Shown piece after piece: positions 31,216 to 39,471 of a stretch of DNA of 64,000 bases. The notes beneath the pieces were generated by a model. That model worked only from the letters and a program-made list of their open reading frames with translations. It had not been told where the DNA came from and made no database searches. Numbering within the stretch: position 1 is the stretch's first letter; every line of letters begins with the position of its first letter. Made by a program: the position numbers and the translations under genes. Source of the DNA: Halothiobacillaceae bacterium (GTDB taxonomy: Bacteria > Pseudomonadota > Gammaproteobacteria > Halothiobacillales > Halothiobacillaceae); assembly GCA_028696185.1 (NCBI GenBank), contig JAQVHL010000006.1, forward strand, positions 23,296 to 87,295. The letters run 5' to 3'.

Positions 31216-31668
31216 ATGCAAGTCATTCTGCTGAGCAAGGTAGAGAACCTCGGCAAGCTGGGCGACGTGGTCAACGTACGTCCGGGTTATGCCCGTAATT
31301 TCCTGATCCCCTACGGCAAGGCCAAGGCCGCCACCAAGGGCAACCTTGAGGCCTTTGAAGCCCGCCGTGCCGAGCTTGAGCGCCTGGCCGCCGAGGCGCT
31401 GGCAGCCGCTCAGGCGCGCGCCGAGAAGCTCTCCGGCCTCGTGGTCACCCTGAGCGCCAAAGCGGGCACCGAAGGCAAGCTTTTCGGCTCGGTCGGTACC
31501 GCCGAAATCGCCGAAGCGGCCAGCGCCGCCTCCGGCCTCGTGGTTGAAAAGCGCGAAGTGCGCATGCCGGACGGCGTGCTGCGCACCGTGGGCGAATTCG
31601 ACATCGGCCTGCACCTGCATTCCGACGTCAATGTCGACATCAAAGTGGTTGTCGAAGGCGTTCAGTAA
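31216..31668 (+). CDS. rplI: 50S ribosomal protein L9
   Basis: 150 residues. N-terminus [33 protein letters not shown] signature, long connecting helix (about 40-75) and C-terminal domain. Preceded by AGGAG. It closes the rpsF operon and is followed at once by a strong terminator; dnaB, a frequent follower, is absent. Confidence 0.97.
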   Translation: MQVILLSKVENLGKLGDVVNVRPGYARNFLIPYGKAKAATKGNLEAFEARRAELERLAAEALAAAQARAEKLSGLVVTLSAKAGTEGKLFGSVGTAEIAEAASAASGLVVEKREVRMPDGVLRTVGEFDIGLHLHSDVNVDIKVVVEGVQ

Positions 31669-31690
31669 GCCCTAAGCGCCATAGATCAGG

Positions 31691-31723
31691 AAAAACCCCG
31701 GTTTCCATGCCGGGGTTTTTTTT
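31691..31723 (+). terminator. Rho-independent terminator after rplI (bidirectional)
   Basis: AAAAACCCCGG pairs with CCGGGGTTTTT around an eight-base loop, then more T. The A run on the left arm allows it to serve the convergent EAL-HDOD gene as well. Confidence 0.9.
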
Positions 31724-31781
31724 GCCGCAGCGCAAGCCGGTAGTCCTTCAACAGCCGGCCCGATAGACCTCAAGCACGCGT

Positions 31782-33023
31782 TCAGCCCTTGAGTGCGCCT
31801 TGCGTCAGCTCTGCCCATTCCAGCGCTTCGGCGTAGCAGGCCGGGGCGACGTGGTTGAACGAGGTCTCATCATCATCGTCCAGCCAGGCGCCTTTTTCGT
31901 AGAACTTGACGTATTCGAGGACTTCCCCGATGCCCCCTTCGTGGCGCAGCAGGCCATCGGTGATGTCCTCGCCCAGTGGAATCTCCTTGAGCAGGCTATC
32001 CAGTGAGGTGTTGTAAAAGGCATCCAGGGTGGAAAACAAGCCGGCAAGGAAATAGTGATCGCTGTTGTCGCGCTTGAACCGTTCGGCGAGGTTCTGGCAC
32101 ATGCGCGCACGTACCAGGGTCGTCGTAAGCAGGGCAGGAGGTTTACCGTCAATGCCGCTCAGGGCGGAGAGATAGGCCAGTGTTTTGAGGTGCCGAAAAC
32201 CCAGGAGAAGAATCGCTTCGCGCAGTGAGCTGATCTTGCGCCTCAGGCCGATGGCGGCGGAGTTGATGTAGCGCAAAATGCGCAGGGAAAGGGCGACGTC
32301 GTGGCTGACCAGACGCTCGATTTCCTCCACACCGACATCGGGCTTTTCCAGCTTGGTCAGCAGGTTCAGCAACAGGGCGCGGCTGGCAGTAATCATTTGC
32401 CCCTGTACGGGCTCGGGACGGGCGAAGAAATACCCCTGAAAATAATCGAAACCGGCGGCTTTGAGTGCTTCGAATTCTTCCCAGCTCTCGACCTTTTCCG
32501 CCAGGGCGAGTACGCCGCGTCTCTTGAACTTCTGCACACACGCCGGGATTTGCGAAAATTCGTGATCCATCTGTATATCGATCTTGACGATATTGGCAAT
32601 ATCCACCAGCGGATCGTTGATGCGGTGTACGGCAAAGTCGTCCAGGGCTATGGTGTAACCCTTGGCACGTAATTGGCGCAGGGCCTCCAGTACCTCTGGG
32701 GTGGGATCGATGTCTTCCAGCACTTCGAGTATGACGCGCTTGTTCGGCAGGGATTCGAGCATGCCGGAGAGCAGGAGCGGTCGGGTAATATTGATGTACA
32801 CGGGCAGTTTGCCGGCAATCCGTTCCAGAACGCCTTCGGCCAGTGCGGCAATGACGACATTCGCCGTGGCTTGGTTCGGATTGCCTATCCTGGCATGGTC
32901 ATCGCTTGCCTGCGCACGGTAAAGCAGCTCGTAGCCGCTGATTTCCAGCGACGCGCGGACGATGGGTTGGCGGGCGAAAAGAAACTTCGGCGTTTCTGGA
33001 GTTGAGCTGGTGGCAGGGGGCAT
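31782..33023 (-). CDS. EAL-HDOD signalling protein with degenerate EAL (YuxH-type)
   Basis: 413 residues, cytoplasmic. The EAL-like domain (about 10-215) begins FLFARQPIV but the EAL motif is ELLYRA, and the metal-binding DDF(G/A) region reads LDDFAVH, so phosphodiesterase activity is unlikely. VKIDI and the later EKVE remain. The HDOD domain (about 225-410) carries SHDVALSLRILRYINSA and LREAILLLGFRHLK, without an intact HD active site. Proteins of this build, such as Vibrio CdgJ, affect motility or c-di-GMP pools without clear catalysis. Monocistronic, converging on rplI. Confidence 0.88.
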   Translation of the reverse strand: MPPATSSTPETPKFLFARQPIVRASLEISGYELLYRAQASDDHARIGNPNQATANVVIAALAEGVLERIAGKLPVYINITRPLLLSGMLESLPNKRVILEVLEDIDPTPEVLEALRQLRAKGYTIALDDFAVHRINDPLVDIANIVKIDIQMDHEFSQIPACVQKFKRRGVLALAEKVESWEEFEALKAAGFDYFQGYFFARPEPVQGQMITASRALLLNLLTKLEKPDVGVEEIERLVSHDVALSLRILRYINSAAIGLRRKISSLREAILLLGFRHLKTLAYLSALSGIDGKPPALLTTTLVRARMCQNLAERFKRDNSDHYFLAGLFSTLDAFYNTSLDSLLKEIPLGEDITDGLLRHEGGIGEVLEYVKFYEKGAWLDDDDETSFNHVAPACYAEALEWAELTQGALKG

Positions 33024-33100
33024 GCGCGGTTCTCGTAAGCCATCGGAGTACTTGGCCCGGGAAAGTTACGGTAGCAGCCCTTATCGGTGGCGTAAACAGA

Positions 33101-33125
33101 AACTCCCCGGCCTGCGGGGAGTTTT
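33101..33125 (-). terminator. Terminator after the Tim44-like gene
   Basis: AACTCCCCG pairs with CGGGGAGTT around five bases. Read on the minus strand it is followed by a T-rich stretch, and it lies 37 bases beyond the Tim44-like stop. It separates that gene group from the EAL-HDOD gene. Confidence 0.75.
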
Positions 33126-33161
33126 CAACGGTAGTTGGCCCGAAGAGGGCCGCTCAGGCAA

Positions 33162-34100
33162 TCAGTTCAGGGCGGCGTCCATCTGCTGGATGCCGCTGAT
33201 GTACCAGTTGGCCTGCGGGTCGCGGTTGGAGCGGCGGATATGCCAGACTTCGCGCACGTCTTCGGCGGGTGCCCCGTTTTCGCTGATGCGCGCCTGATTG
33301 AGTACCGAGGCCCGCACCTCGTCGCCCAGATCCTCGAAATCGATCAGACGGGTGTCGATTTCAAGAACGCGGGTCTCATTCGGGGATTGCCCGATTTCGG
33401 CGCGCTGGGCGGCCAGCTGCTCGAAGAGTTCAGGCGTGACATATTCGCGGATTTCTTCGAGCTTATTGGCATCCCAGGCCGCTTGCAGATTGATGAAGTG
33501 CATGCGCGCGGCTTCGAGGAAGCGATTTTCGTCGAACCAGGCGGGCAGCGGCGGCAGGGCCGGACGCCCCATGCCGCCCAGTTCGGCAGCCAGAGAACCG
33601 GCGACCGGGGTGCTGGACGGCGCCTGCGGCATGACCGGAGCCGGGGCAGCCGGTTCCGGGCTCTGACGGGCATAGGGGGCGGCGTTCCCCGCGCCGGCCG
33701 GTGCGGGCTGGGCCATGGGGCCGCTGCTGCCGCGCCGCATCATGCGGAACAGGTAGAACGCGCCGAAGGCGAGCAGGGCGATGAGGAGGATGTCCATGAA
33801 CTGGATGCCCTCGAAGCCGTCGCCAAACAGCATGGCGGCAAGCAGGCCGCCGGCCGCAAGACCGGCCAGTGGACCAAGCCAGCGGCTGGCGCCGCTCTGG
33901 GCTCCTGCCGGGCGAGTGGCGGCATTGTCTGCGTTGCGCGCCGGGGCCGGTGTCGAGGCGGGCGGTGGGCTGGACTGGCGGCTGAAACTGGACTTCTGGT
34001 CGCCCAGGTTGCCGCCGCTGCCCATGCGCTTGGCCTCGGCCGGGGCGGCGGCCACAAGCAGGCTGAGCATGAAGGCGGAAAGCAGGCTGGTCAATCGCAT
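33162..34100 (-). CDS. Tim44-like domain membrane protein
   Basis: 312 residues. A signal peptide or first helix (1-23, ending AEAKR) is followed by a Ser/Pro/Ala-rich linker. Two hydrophobic stretches (about 75-90 and 102-118) precede another low-complexity Pro/Ala linker. A C-terminal Tim44-like domain (about 180-312) follows, with FLEAARMHFINLQAAWD and a VREVWHIRR block near the end. Bacterial Tim44-like proteins sit in the inner membrane; their role is not settled. The gene is last of a minus-strand row with the cyclic-nucleotide-binding protein (37-base gap), PpiC, YciI and YciB, and is ended by the terminator at 33101. Confidence 0.8.
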   Translation of the reverse strand: MRLTSLLSAFMLSLLVAAAPAEAKRMGSGGNLGDQKSSFSRQSSPPPASTPAPARNADNAATRPAGAQSGASRWLGPLAGLAAGGLLAAMLFGDGFEGIQFMDILLIALLAFGAFYLFRMMRRGSSGPMAQPAPAGAGNAAPYARQSPEPAAPAPVMPQAPSSTPVAGSLAAELGGMGRPALPPLPAWFDENRFLEAARMHFINLQAAWDANKLEEIREYVTPELFEQLAAQRAEIGQSPNETRVLEIDTRLIDFEDLGDEVRASVLNQARISENGAPAEDVREVWHIRRSNRDPQANWYISGIQQMDAALN

Positions 34101-34137
34101 AAGGCGTGATCCTCTTGGGTGGGGCTTGCGCCGACGG

Positions 34138-34620
34138 TCAGTAGCGACCGCCGAACTGGCTGATGTAATTCGACATCTGCTGGCATTGCGAGTTCATGCG
34201 CCGGATGGTCTCGCGGATGCTGCGGATGATGGCGCGCATCACGGCGTAGACCAGGTGCGGGTGCTCGTTCATCAGCGATTCGAGGCGCTCGCGGTGCAGG
34301 CACAGTACGGTGGTCTCGCCCATGGCGCGCAGGGTGGCGCTATGCGGTTTGCCGTCCAGGAATCCGGATTCCCCGGCCAGATCGCCGGGGTTCAGGATGT
34401 GCAACACGTTGGTGTAGCCGCTGGTGCTGCGGCTGACCGCGAGGCGACCTTCGATAATGATGAACAGCTCGTTGTCCGAGTCCCCCTCGTTGAACAGAAC
34501 CTCGCCGCTGGGCACGGTGCGCTGGGCGCACACGCCAGCCACGATAGCGCATTCCTGCATGTCCATTTCCAGGCCGAGCGCGGTATTCTTCAGGGTTTCT
34601 GCGGTGATGGCCTCGATCAT
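34138..34620 (-). CDS. Cyclic nucleotide-binding domain protein (no DNA-binding domain)
   Basis: 160 residues. A single cNMP-binding beta-roll: LFNEGDSDNELFIIIEGRLAVSR, then LNPGDLAGESGFLDGKPHSATLRA, the phosphate-binding cassette region, with Arg after the SAT. The C-terminus is a helix (MNSQCQQMSNYISQFG) rather than a helix-turn-helix, so this is a stand-alone sensor domain, not a CRP-type regulator. Output partner unknown. It lies 20 bases downstream of the PpiC-type gene and 37 upstream of the Tim44-like gene, probably in one transcript. Confidence 0.85.
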   Translation of the reverse strand: MIEAITAETLKNTALGLEMDMQECAIVAGVCAQRTVPSGEVLFNEGDSDNELFIIIEGRLAVSRSTSGYTNVLHILNPGDLAGESGFLDGKPHSATLRAMGETTVLCLHRERLESLMNEHPHLVYAVMRAIIRSIRETIRRMNSQCQQMSNYISQFGGRY

Positions 34621-34640
34621 GGCATCCTCCAGGCGTGTTG

Positions 34641-35576
34641 TTATTTCTGTTCGCCCGCCGGCGCTTCGGGCGCGGCAGCCGGAATGGCCGGTGCGGGGGC
34701 TGCTTCGGGCTTGATCAGGATTTCGATCTTGGCCTTGTCGCGCAGGCCCTTGATGTAGGCATCGACTTCGGTGCGCTTGAGGCGGTTTTCAAGCTGCGGG
34801 CGCACAGCGTCCATGGCCGGCGGCGGCGTCTGGCGCTTGCCTTCCAGACGGATGACGTGCCAGCCGAACTGGCTCTTGACCGGTGTTTCGCCCACCTTGC
34901 CCGGTTCCAGGGCCAGAACGCCCTCGGAGAATTCCGGCACCATTTCCTTGGCGGTGAACCAGCCCAGATCGCCCCCCTGCTGACCTGAACCCGGATCCTT
35001 GGAGTGCTCCTTGGCCAGTGCGGAAAAATCCGCGCCGTTCTTGATTTGTTCGATCAGCTTTTTCGCTTCGTCCTCGCTCTCGACCAGGATGTGCGAGGCG
35101 TGGAGCTGCTCTTCCTTGGGCATCTGCGCGACCAGCTTGTCGTATTCGGCCTTGAGTTTGTCCTCGGCGATCGAGATGCCTTCAACGAAATTCTGCAAAA
35201 GTTCGTTGGCGAGCTGGTTGTCCTCGGCGTGACGCAGCAGGGCCTTCACTTTCGGGTCCTTGTCCAGCCCTTGGTCGCGTGCGGTTTGCGCCAGCAGGCG
35301 CAGGTCGGCGATCTGTTCGACGAGTTTGACCTCGTTGGGGCGCTGCGGCAGCTGGGCGGCGATCACGTCGATGTCGATCTGACTGATCGGCTGGCCGTTG
35401 ACGGTGGCCAGCACCTTGCCGTCGACGGCATCGGCCTTGGGTGCTTCGCTGGAGGTGGAGAGCGGCTGTGCGGCGGGTTTGGCCGTGTTGCCGGTTTTTT
35501 CCTCGCCGCAGCCGGCCAGGGTCAGGCCCGCGCTGAGCAGGGCAACGATGAGAGCGTTTTTGCGAAAGGCGTTCAT
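34641..35576 (-). CDS. PpiC-type peptidyl-prolyl isomerase lipoprotein
   Basis: 311 residues. A lipoprotein signal with lipobox LAGC (Cys23) starts at MNAFRKN; the longer in-frame N-terminus would bury this signal and is rejected. A SurA-N-like helical region (about 55-160) precedes a parvulin domain (about 165-265) with HASHILVESE, GADFSALAKEHSKDPGSGQQGGDLGWF and FGWHVIRLEG. The tail is Pro/Ala-rich. It should fold secreted or outer-membrane proteins as a membrane-anchored periplasmic chaperone of the PrsA/PpiC kind. The following start, YciI, is 8 bases upstream, so the genes are likely co-transcribed. Confidence 0.9.
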   Translation of the reverse strand: MNAFRKNALIVALLSAGLTLAGCGEEKTGNTAKPAAQPLSTSSEAPKADAVDGKVLATVNGQPISQIDIDVIAAQLPQRPNEVKLVEQIADLRLLAQTARDQGLDKDPKVKALLRHAEDNQLANELLQNFVEGISIAEDKLKAEYDKLVAQMPKEEQLHASHILVESEDEAKKLIEQIKNGADFSALAKEHSKDPGSGQQGGDLGWFTAKEMVPEFSEGVLALEPGKVGETPVKSQFGWHVIRLEGKRQTPPPAMDAVRPQLENRLKRTEVDAYIKGLRDKAKIEILIKPEAAPAPAIPAAAPEAPAGEQK

Positions 35577-35583
35577 GCGGTTT

Positions 35584-35901
35584 TCATCCTTGGGATGGGG
35601 ATTGAGGAAAGACCTTGATCCAGGGTTTGACAACGACGTCGGCATATACACCGGCGGCGCGGTAAGGATCTTGTTCCGCCCAGAGGCGTGCGGCCTCGGG
35701 CGAGTCGAATTCGGCAAGAATCAGGCTGCCGGTGAAGCCGGCGGGGCCTGGGGTTAGGGTCGGCTCGGCGGGGAACGGGCCGGCGACCAGCAGGCGCCCT
35801 TCGTCCTGCAGTGCCTGCAGGCGCGAAAGATGCGCCGGACGGGCTGCCAGCCGTTGTTCCAGCGTACCCGGCGCGTCGGTGGCGAGTATGGCGTACAGCA
35901 T
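35584..35901 (-). CDS. yciI: YciI family protein
   Basis: 105 residues of the YciI ferredoxin-like fold: [21 protein letters not shown] at the N-terminus, GPFPA....[10 protein letters not shown], and [18 protein letters not shown]. The conserved His and Asp of the family are present ([15 protein letters not shown]). The biochemical role of YciI proteins is unclear. It shares one base with the yciB stop, the usual yciB-yciI arrangement. Confidence 0.9.
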   Translation of the reverse strand: MLYAILATDAPGTLEQRLAARPAHLSRLQALQDEGRLLVAGPFPAEPTLTPGPAGFTGSLILAEFDSPEAARLWAEQDPYRAAGVYADVVVKPWIKVFPQSPSQG

Positions 35902-36482
35902 CAGGCGCGATTCTCCGGTTCTTGGACGGCGGGCTCAGGGGCCTGTTCCTCGGGAACCGGTTCGGCATAGCGAGCCAGATAGACGCCCTGGCCGATGATG
36001 AAGACGAAAGTCATGCCCATCAGACCAAACAGTTTGAAGTTGACCCAGGTTTCTTCGGAAAAGTGATAGGCCACGTAGATGTTGGCCACGCCGGAGGCGA
36101 TGAAGAACAGTACCCAGGCCAGATTGAGGCGTTGCCATATGGTCGGCGGGGCCTTGAGTACAGACGACATCATGCGTTCGATCAGCGGCTTTTCGCCGAT
36201 GAACTGGCTGCCCAGGAACACGGCGGCGAACAGCCAGTTGACGATGGTGGGCTTCCACTTGATGAACAAGGGGTCCTGCAGGAGCAGGGTGGCGCCCCCG
36301 AACACCAGCAGGAGTCCCAGGGAAACCAGGTGCATCTTTTCCACACGGCGGTTTTTGAACCAGCCACCGGCCACCTGAACGACGCCGGCAATCATGGCCA
36401 CCGCAGTCGCTACGTAGATGCCGTACATCTTGTAGGCGATGAAGAACAGGATGATGGGGAAAAAGTCGTAAAGGAGTTTCAT
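35901..36482 (-). CDS. yciB: Inner membrane protein YciB (septation protein A/IspZ)
   Basis: 193 residues with five hydrophobic helices and the family start [18 protein letters not shown], plus [17 protein letters not shown] and [11 protein letters not shown] blocks. YciB is linked to cell-envelope synthesis and septation. The C-terminal tail is acidic ([13 protein letters not shown]), longer than in E. coli. It leads the minus-strand row running to 33162; the promoter should lie in the 224-base divergent gap before the YciO-like gene. Confidence 0.93.
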   Translation of the reverse strand: MKLLYDFFPIILFFIAYKMYGIYVATAVAMIAGVVQVAGGWFKNRRVEKMHLVSLGLLLVFGGATLLLQDPLFIKWKPTIVNWLFAAVFLGSQFIGEKPLIERMMSSVLKAPPTIWQRLNLAWVLFFIASGVANIYVAYHFSEETWVNFKLFGLMGMTFVFIIGQGVYLARYAEPVPEEQAPEPAVQEPENRA

Positions 36483-36706
36483 CCGTTCGGGTGCTGCGTT
36501 GTGCGTGGATTCGAGAAGCTCATCATGATAGCCGGTTATTGCCCGGTGGTCACGGCAGCCTCGCCGTGCTGTGGGATCCGCCCTTATCAGGCGGAGGGAA
36601 AAGGGCTATTCTGCCTTCTTTGCCGGGATGCCGATAAAGGGCCGGTCTGTCTGTTTTCAGCCATCGGGCAAAGCCTGTGGTGTTTCCCTTACAGCGAGTT
36701 ACTTTC

Positions 36707-37402
36707 ATGGGTCTGCACATCGCCATTCATCCGGTCAATCCGCAGCCGCGTCTGCTGCGTCAGGTGGCCGATATCCTGCGCGAGGGTGGCATCGCGGTGT
36801 TGCCCAGCGATTCGGGTTACGTCATCGGTTGCCGTATCGGCGACAAGGATTCGCTGGAACGTATCCGTCGTCTGCGCGGTCTGGGTGAGGATCATTATTT
36901 CACGCTCATGTGCCGTGATTTGTCGGAGATTGCCACCTACGCCAAGGTGGGGACCATCGAATACCGCCTGATCAAGGCGCATACCCCCGGCGCGTACACC
37001 TTCGTCCTCAAGGCCACTCATGAAGTTCCACGCCGCTTGCAGCATCCCAAGCGCAAGACGGTCGGCTTGCGCGTGCCGGATCATCTGATCGCCCAGGGCG
37101 TGCTGGCCGAGATGGGCGAGCCGATGCTGGTGACTTCACTGATCCTGCCGTCCGATCTTTCCGAGCGTTACGAGGAAGAGGCCGGCCTGTTGCGTCGCCG
37201 CCGGGGGGGGGGCGAGACGGGCGAAACCGCGTTCAGCGATCCCGAGGATATTCGCGACCGACTGCTGGGGCATATCGATGTGCTGGTGGACGGCGGTTTC
37301 TGTGATGAGACGCCGACCACGGTGCTGGATCTTTCCGATGAGCCTTTCCGCGTTCTGCGAGCGGGGACGGCGCCCCTGCCGCCCGGCTTTGAGCCGGAGT
37401 GA
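36707..37402 (+). CDS. YciO/TsaC/Sua5-family protein (YrdC domain)
   Basis: 231 residues from ATG 36707. The YrdC fold shows PSDSGYVIGCRIGDKDSLERI, a TPGAYTFVLKAT block and KTVGLRVPDH. These bind the nucleotide and threonylcarbamoyl intermediates in TsaC. The SDSGY wording (TDT.YG in TsaC) points to the YciO branch, whose activity in tRNA t6A synthesis is weak or different. It is followed at 10 bases by the M50 protease, scpA and scpB, a common order in proteobacteria. Confidence 0.85.
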   Translation: MGLHIAIHPVNPQPRLLRQVADILREGGIAVLPSDSGYVIGCRIGDKDSLERIRRLRGLGEDHYFTLMCRDLSEIATYAKVGTIEYRLIKAHTPGAYTFVLKATHEVPRRLQHPKRKTVGLRVPDHLIAQGVLAEMGEPMLVTSLILPSDLSERYEEEAGLLRRRRGGGETGETAFSDPEDIRDRLLGHIDVLVDGGFCDETPTTVLDLSDEPFRVLRAGTAPLPPGFEPE

Positions 37403-37411
37403 GCAGAACAC

Positions 37412-38065
37412 ATGGAGCTCAACCTGATCCAGCAGATCAGCATCTGGGCCTTGCCGGTTTTGCTGGCCATTACCCTGCACGAGGCGGCGCATGGCTACGC
37501 GGCCTGGAAACTCGGTGACGACACCGCCTACCGTCTGGGAAGGGTGACGCTCAATCCGCTGCGTCATATCGATCCCATCGGAACGGTGATCCTGCCTTTG
37601 CTCATGCTGGTCCTGAGTGGTTTCGTGTTCGGCTGGGCGCGGCCGGTGCCGGTGGTGTCCTCGCGCCTGCGTGCGCCCCGGCGCGACATGATCTGGGTGG
37701 CCCTGGCCGGCCCCGGCGCCAACCTGGCCCTGGCGCTGTTCTGGGCCTTGATGATGAAGCTCGGACATGGCCTGGACGCCAGTGTGCCGCTGATTTCCGT
37801 GCCCTTGGTGTTGATGGGGCAGGCCGGTGTGGTGGTCAATGTACTGCTGATGATCTTGAACCTGTTGCCCATTCCGCCTCTGGATGGCGGGCGGGTGGTG
37901 GCGAATCTCCTGCCTGCGCGGCCGGCGATGCTGTACGAGCGTATCGAACCCTTCGGCTTCGTTATTCTTCTGCTGCTTTTGTTTACCGGGACCTTGTCCT
38001 GGCTGATCGGCCCGGCGATGGCCCTGGTGCAGGGGTGGATGTATGCCTTCGCCGGATTCCGCTGA
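37412..38065 (+). CDS. Site-2-protease-family (M50) membrane metalloprotease
   Basis: 217 residues, about five membrane helices. Zinc ligands are HEAAH in the second line of the protein (residues 24-28) and Asp in NLLPIPPLDGGRV. LNPLRHIDPIGT is typical of the small, PDZ-less YwhC/Rv-type branch rather than RseP. Substrate unknown. The last 23 bases overlap the scpA start, so translation is coupled. Confidence 0.9.
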   Translation: MELNLIQQISIWALPVLLAITLHEAAHGYAAWKLGDDTAYRLGRVTLNPLRHIDPIGTVILPLLMLVLSGFVFGWARPVPVVSSRLRAPRRDMIWVALAGPGANLALALFWALMMKLGHGLDASVPLISVPLVLMGQAGVVVNVLLMILNLLPIPPLDGGRVVANLLPARPAMLYERIEPFGFVILLLLLFTGTLSWLIGPAMALVQGWMYAFAGFR

Positions 38066-38861
38066 GCGGCTCACCCCCGTTGCGGTGGCCCGGCTGCGCG
38101 GTGAGACTCTGACCGAGCTGCCGGCGGATCTGTATATTCCGCCGGATGCACTGGAGGTCTGCCTGGAGGATTTCGAGGGGCCGCTGGACCTGTTGCTGTA
38201 CCTGATCCGCCGGCAGAATCTCGACATTCTCGACATCCCTATTGCCGAAGTGACGCGCCAGTACCTGGGCTACATCGAAATGATGCGCCAGATGCGCCTG
38301 GAGCTGGCCGCCGAATACCTGCTCATGGCCGCGTGGCTGGCCGAAATCAAGTCGCGCATGTTGCTGCCGCGTCCGCCCGTTGTGGAGGGGGAGGGTGAGG
38401 AGGACCCGCGTCAGCGGCTGGTCGAACGTTTGCTGGAATATGAAAAGCTCGCGCGCGCCGCAGAAACGCTCGATGCGCTGCCCCGCGCCGGGCGCGACGT
38501 GCATGAGGCCCTCGCCGAGCCCCCGCCGCTGGACAAGGCGCGTCCCTTGCCCGAGGTGAGCCTGGATGAGCTGGTCTCGGCCCTGCGCGAGGCTTTGTCC
38601 CGCGCGGCGCTGGTGGAGCATCACCATATCCAGCGCGAAGCGCTGTCCGTGCGGGCACGCATGAGCGAGATTCTGGCGCGTCTGGCCGACTGCCCGCAGG
38701 GTTGTGCTTTCCAGGGGCTGCTGGAACCCGGACAGGGGCGGCGCGGTGTGGTGGTGAGCTTTCTTGCCGTGCTCGAATTGCTCAAGGCCGAACTGGTGCG
38801 TGCCGTGCAGGACAGGGCTTTCGATCCCATCCATCTGCACGCCGTGACGGGGGGCGCATGA
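38043..38861 (+). CDS. scpA: Segregation and condensation protein A
   Basis: 272 residues. EDFEGPLDLLLYLIRRQNLDILDIPI is the diagnostic kleisin N-terminus and YLLMAAWLAEIKSRMLLP follows; the C-terminal winged helix ends in ELVRAVQ. ScpA bridges Smc heads with ScpB to compact the chromosome. About 30 residues precede the usual ScpA start, within the overlap with the M50 gene, so a later start is possible. Confidence 0.94.
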   Translation: MPSPDSAERLTPVAVARLRGETLTELPADLYIPPDALEVCLEDFEGPLDLLLYLIRRQNLDILDIPIAEVTRQYLGYIEMMRQMRLELAAEYLLMAAWLAEIKSRMLLPRPPVVEGEGEEDPRQRLVERLLEYEKLARAAETLDALPRAGRDVHEALAEPPPLDKARPLPEVSLDELVSALREALSRAALVEHHHIQREALSVRARMSEILARLADCPQGCAFQGLLEPGQGRRGVVVSFLAVLELLKAELVRAVQDRAFDPIHLHAVTGGA

Positions 38862-39382
38862 GTACGCCGGAAGGAATCGATAACATCCTCGAAGCCGTGC
38901 TGCTGGCGGCGGGCGAGCCAGTGAGCATCGAGCGCCTGCTGGAGGTTTTCGCCGATGAGGGGATCGACCGGGCGACTCTGCGTGATGCCCTGGCCCGCCT
39001 GCAGGAGCGCTACAGCGGGCGCGGTATCGAGCTGTATGAATCGGCTGGCGGCTGGCGGATTCGTGTGCGCGCGGCCATGGCCCCGTGGGTGGCGCGGCTC
39101 TGGCCTTCCAGTCCGCCGCGCTATTCGCGTGCCGTGCTGGAAACCCTGGCTCTCATTGCCTGGCGCCAGCCTATCACCCGCAGCGAGATCGAAGCCGTGC
39201 GCGGGGTGAGCGTCAACGCGCAAATCGTGCGCACCTTGCAGGAGCGCGGCTGGATCCACGTGGTCGGGCATAAGGAGGCGCCCGGCCGTCCGGCGCTGTA
39301 TGCCACCACCCGCCGTTTTCTGGATGATTTCGGCCTGCGCCGCCTGGAAGACCTGCCGTCCTGGACACCGCCGGAAGCGTGA
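38858..39382 (+). CDS. scpB: Segregation and condensation protein B
   Basis: 174 residues, on the short side. IDNILEAVLLAAGEP begins the first winged helix and ETLALIAWRQPITRSEIEAVRG is the ScpB signature in the second. ATGA overlap with scpA. The pseudouridine synthase gene rluB that usually follows scpB is absent; pgm comes next after 89 bases. Confidence 0.94.
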   Translation: MSTPEGIDNILEAVLLAAGEPVSIERLLEVFADEGIDRATLRDALARLQERYSGRGIELYESAGGWRIRVRAAMAPWVARLWPSSPPRYSRAVLETLALIAWRQPITRSEIEAVRGVSVNAQIVRTLQERGWIHVVGHKEAPGRPALYATTRRFLDDFGLRRLEDLPSWTPPEA

Positions 39383-39471
39383 GGCGCGGCGCATGGCCGA
39401 CGTGTCCGTTTGCCAGCGCACGCGCAGTTCGCTTAGAGTGCGATGAGTGATTCACCGTTCGGGAGAACCTC

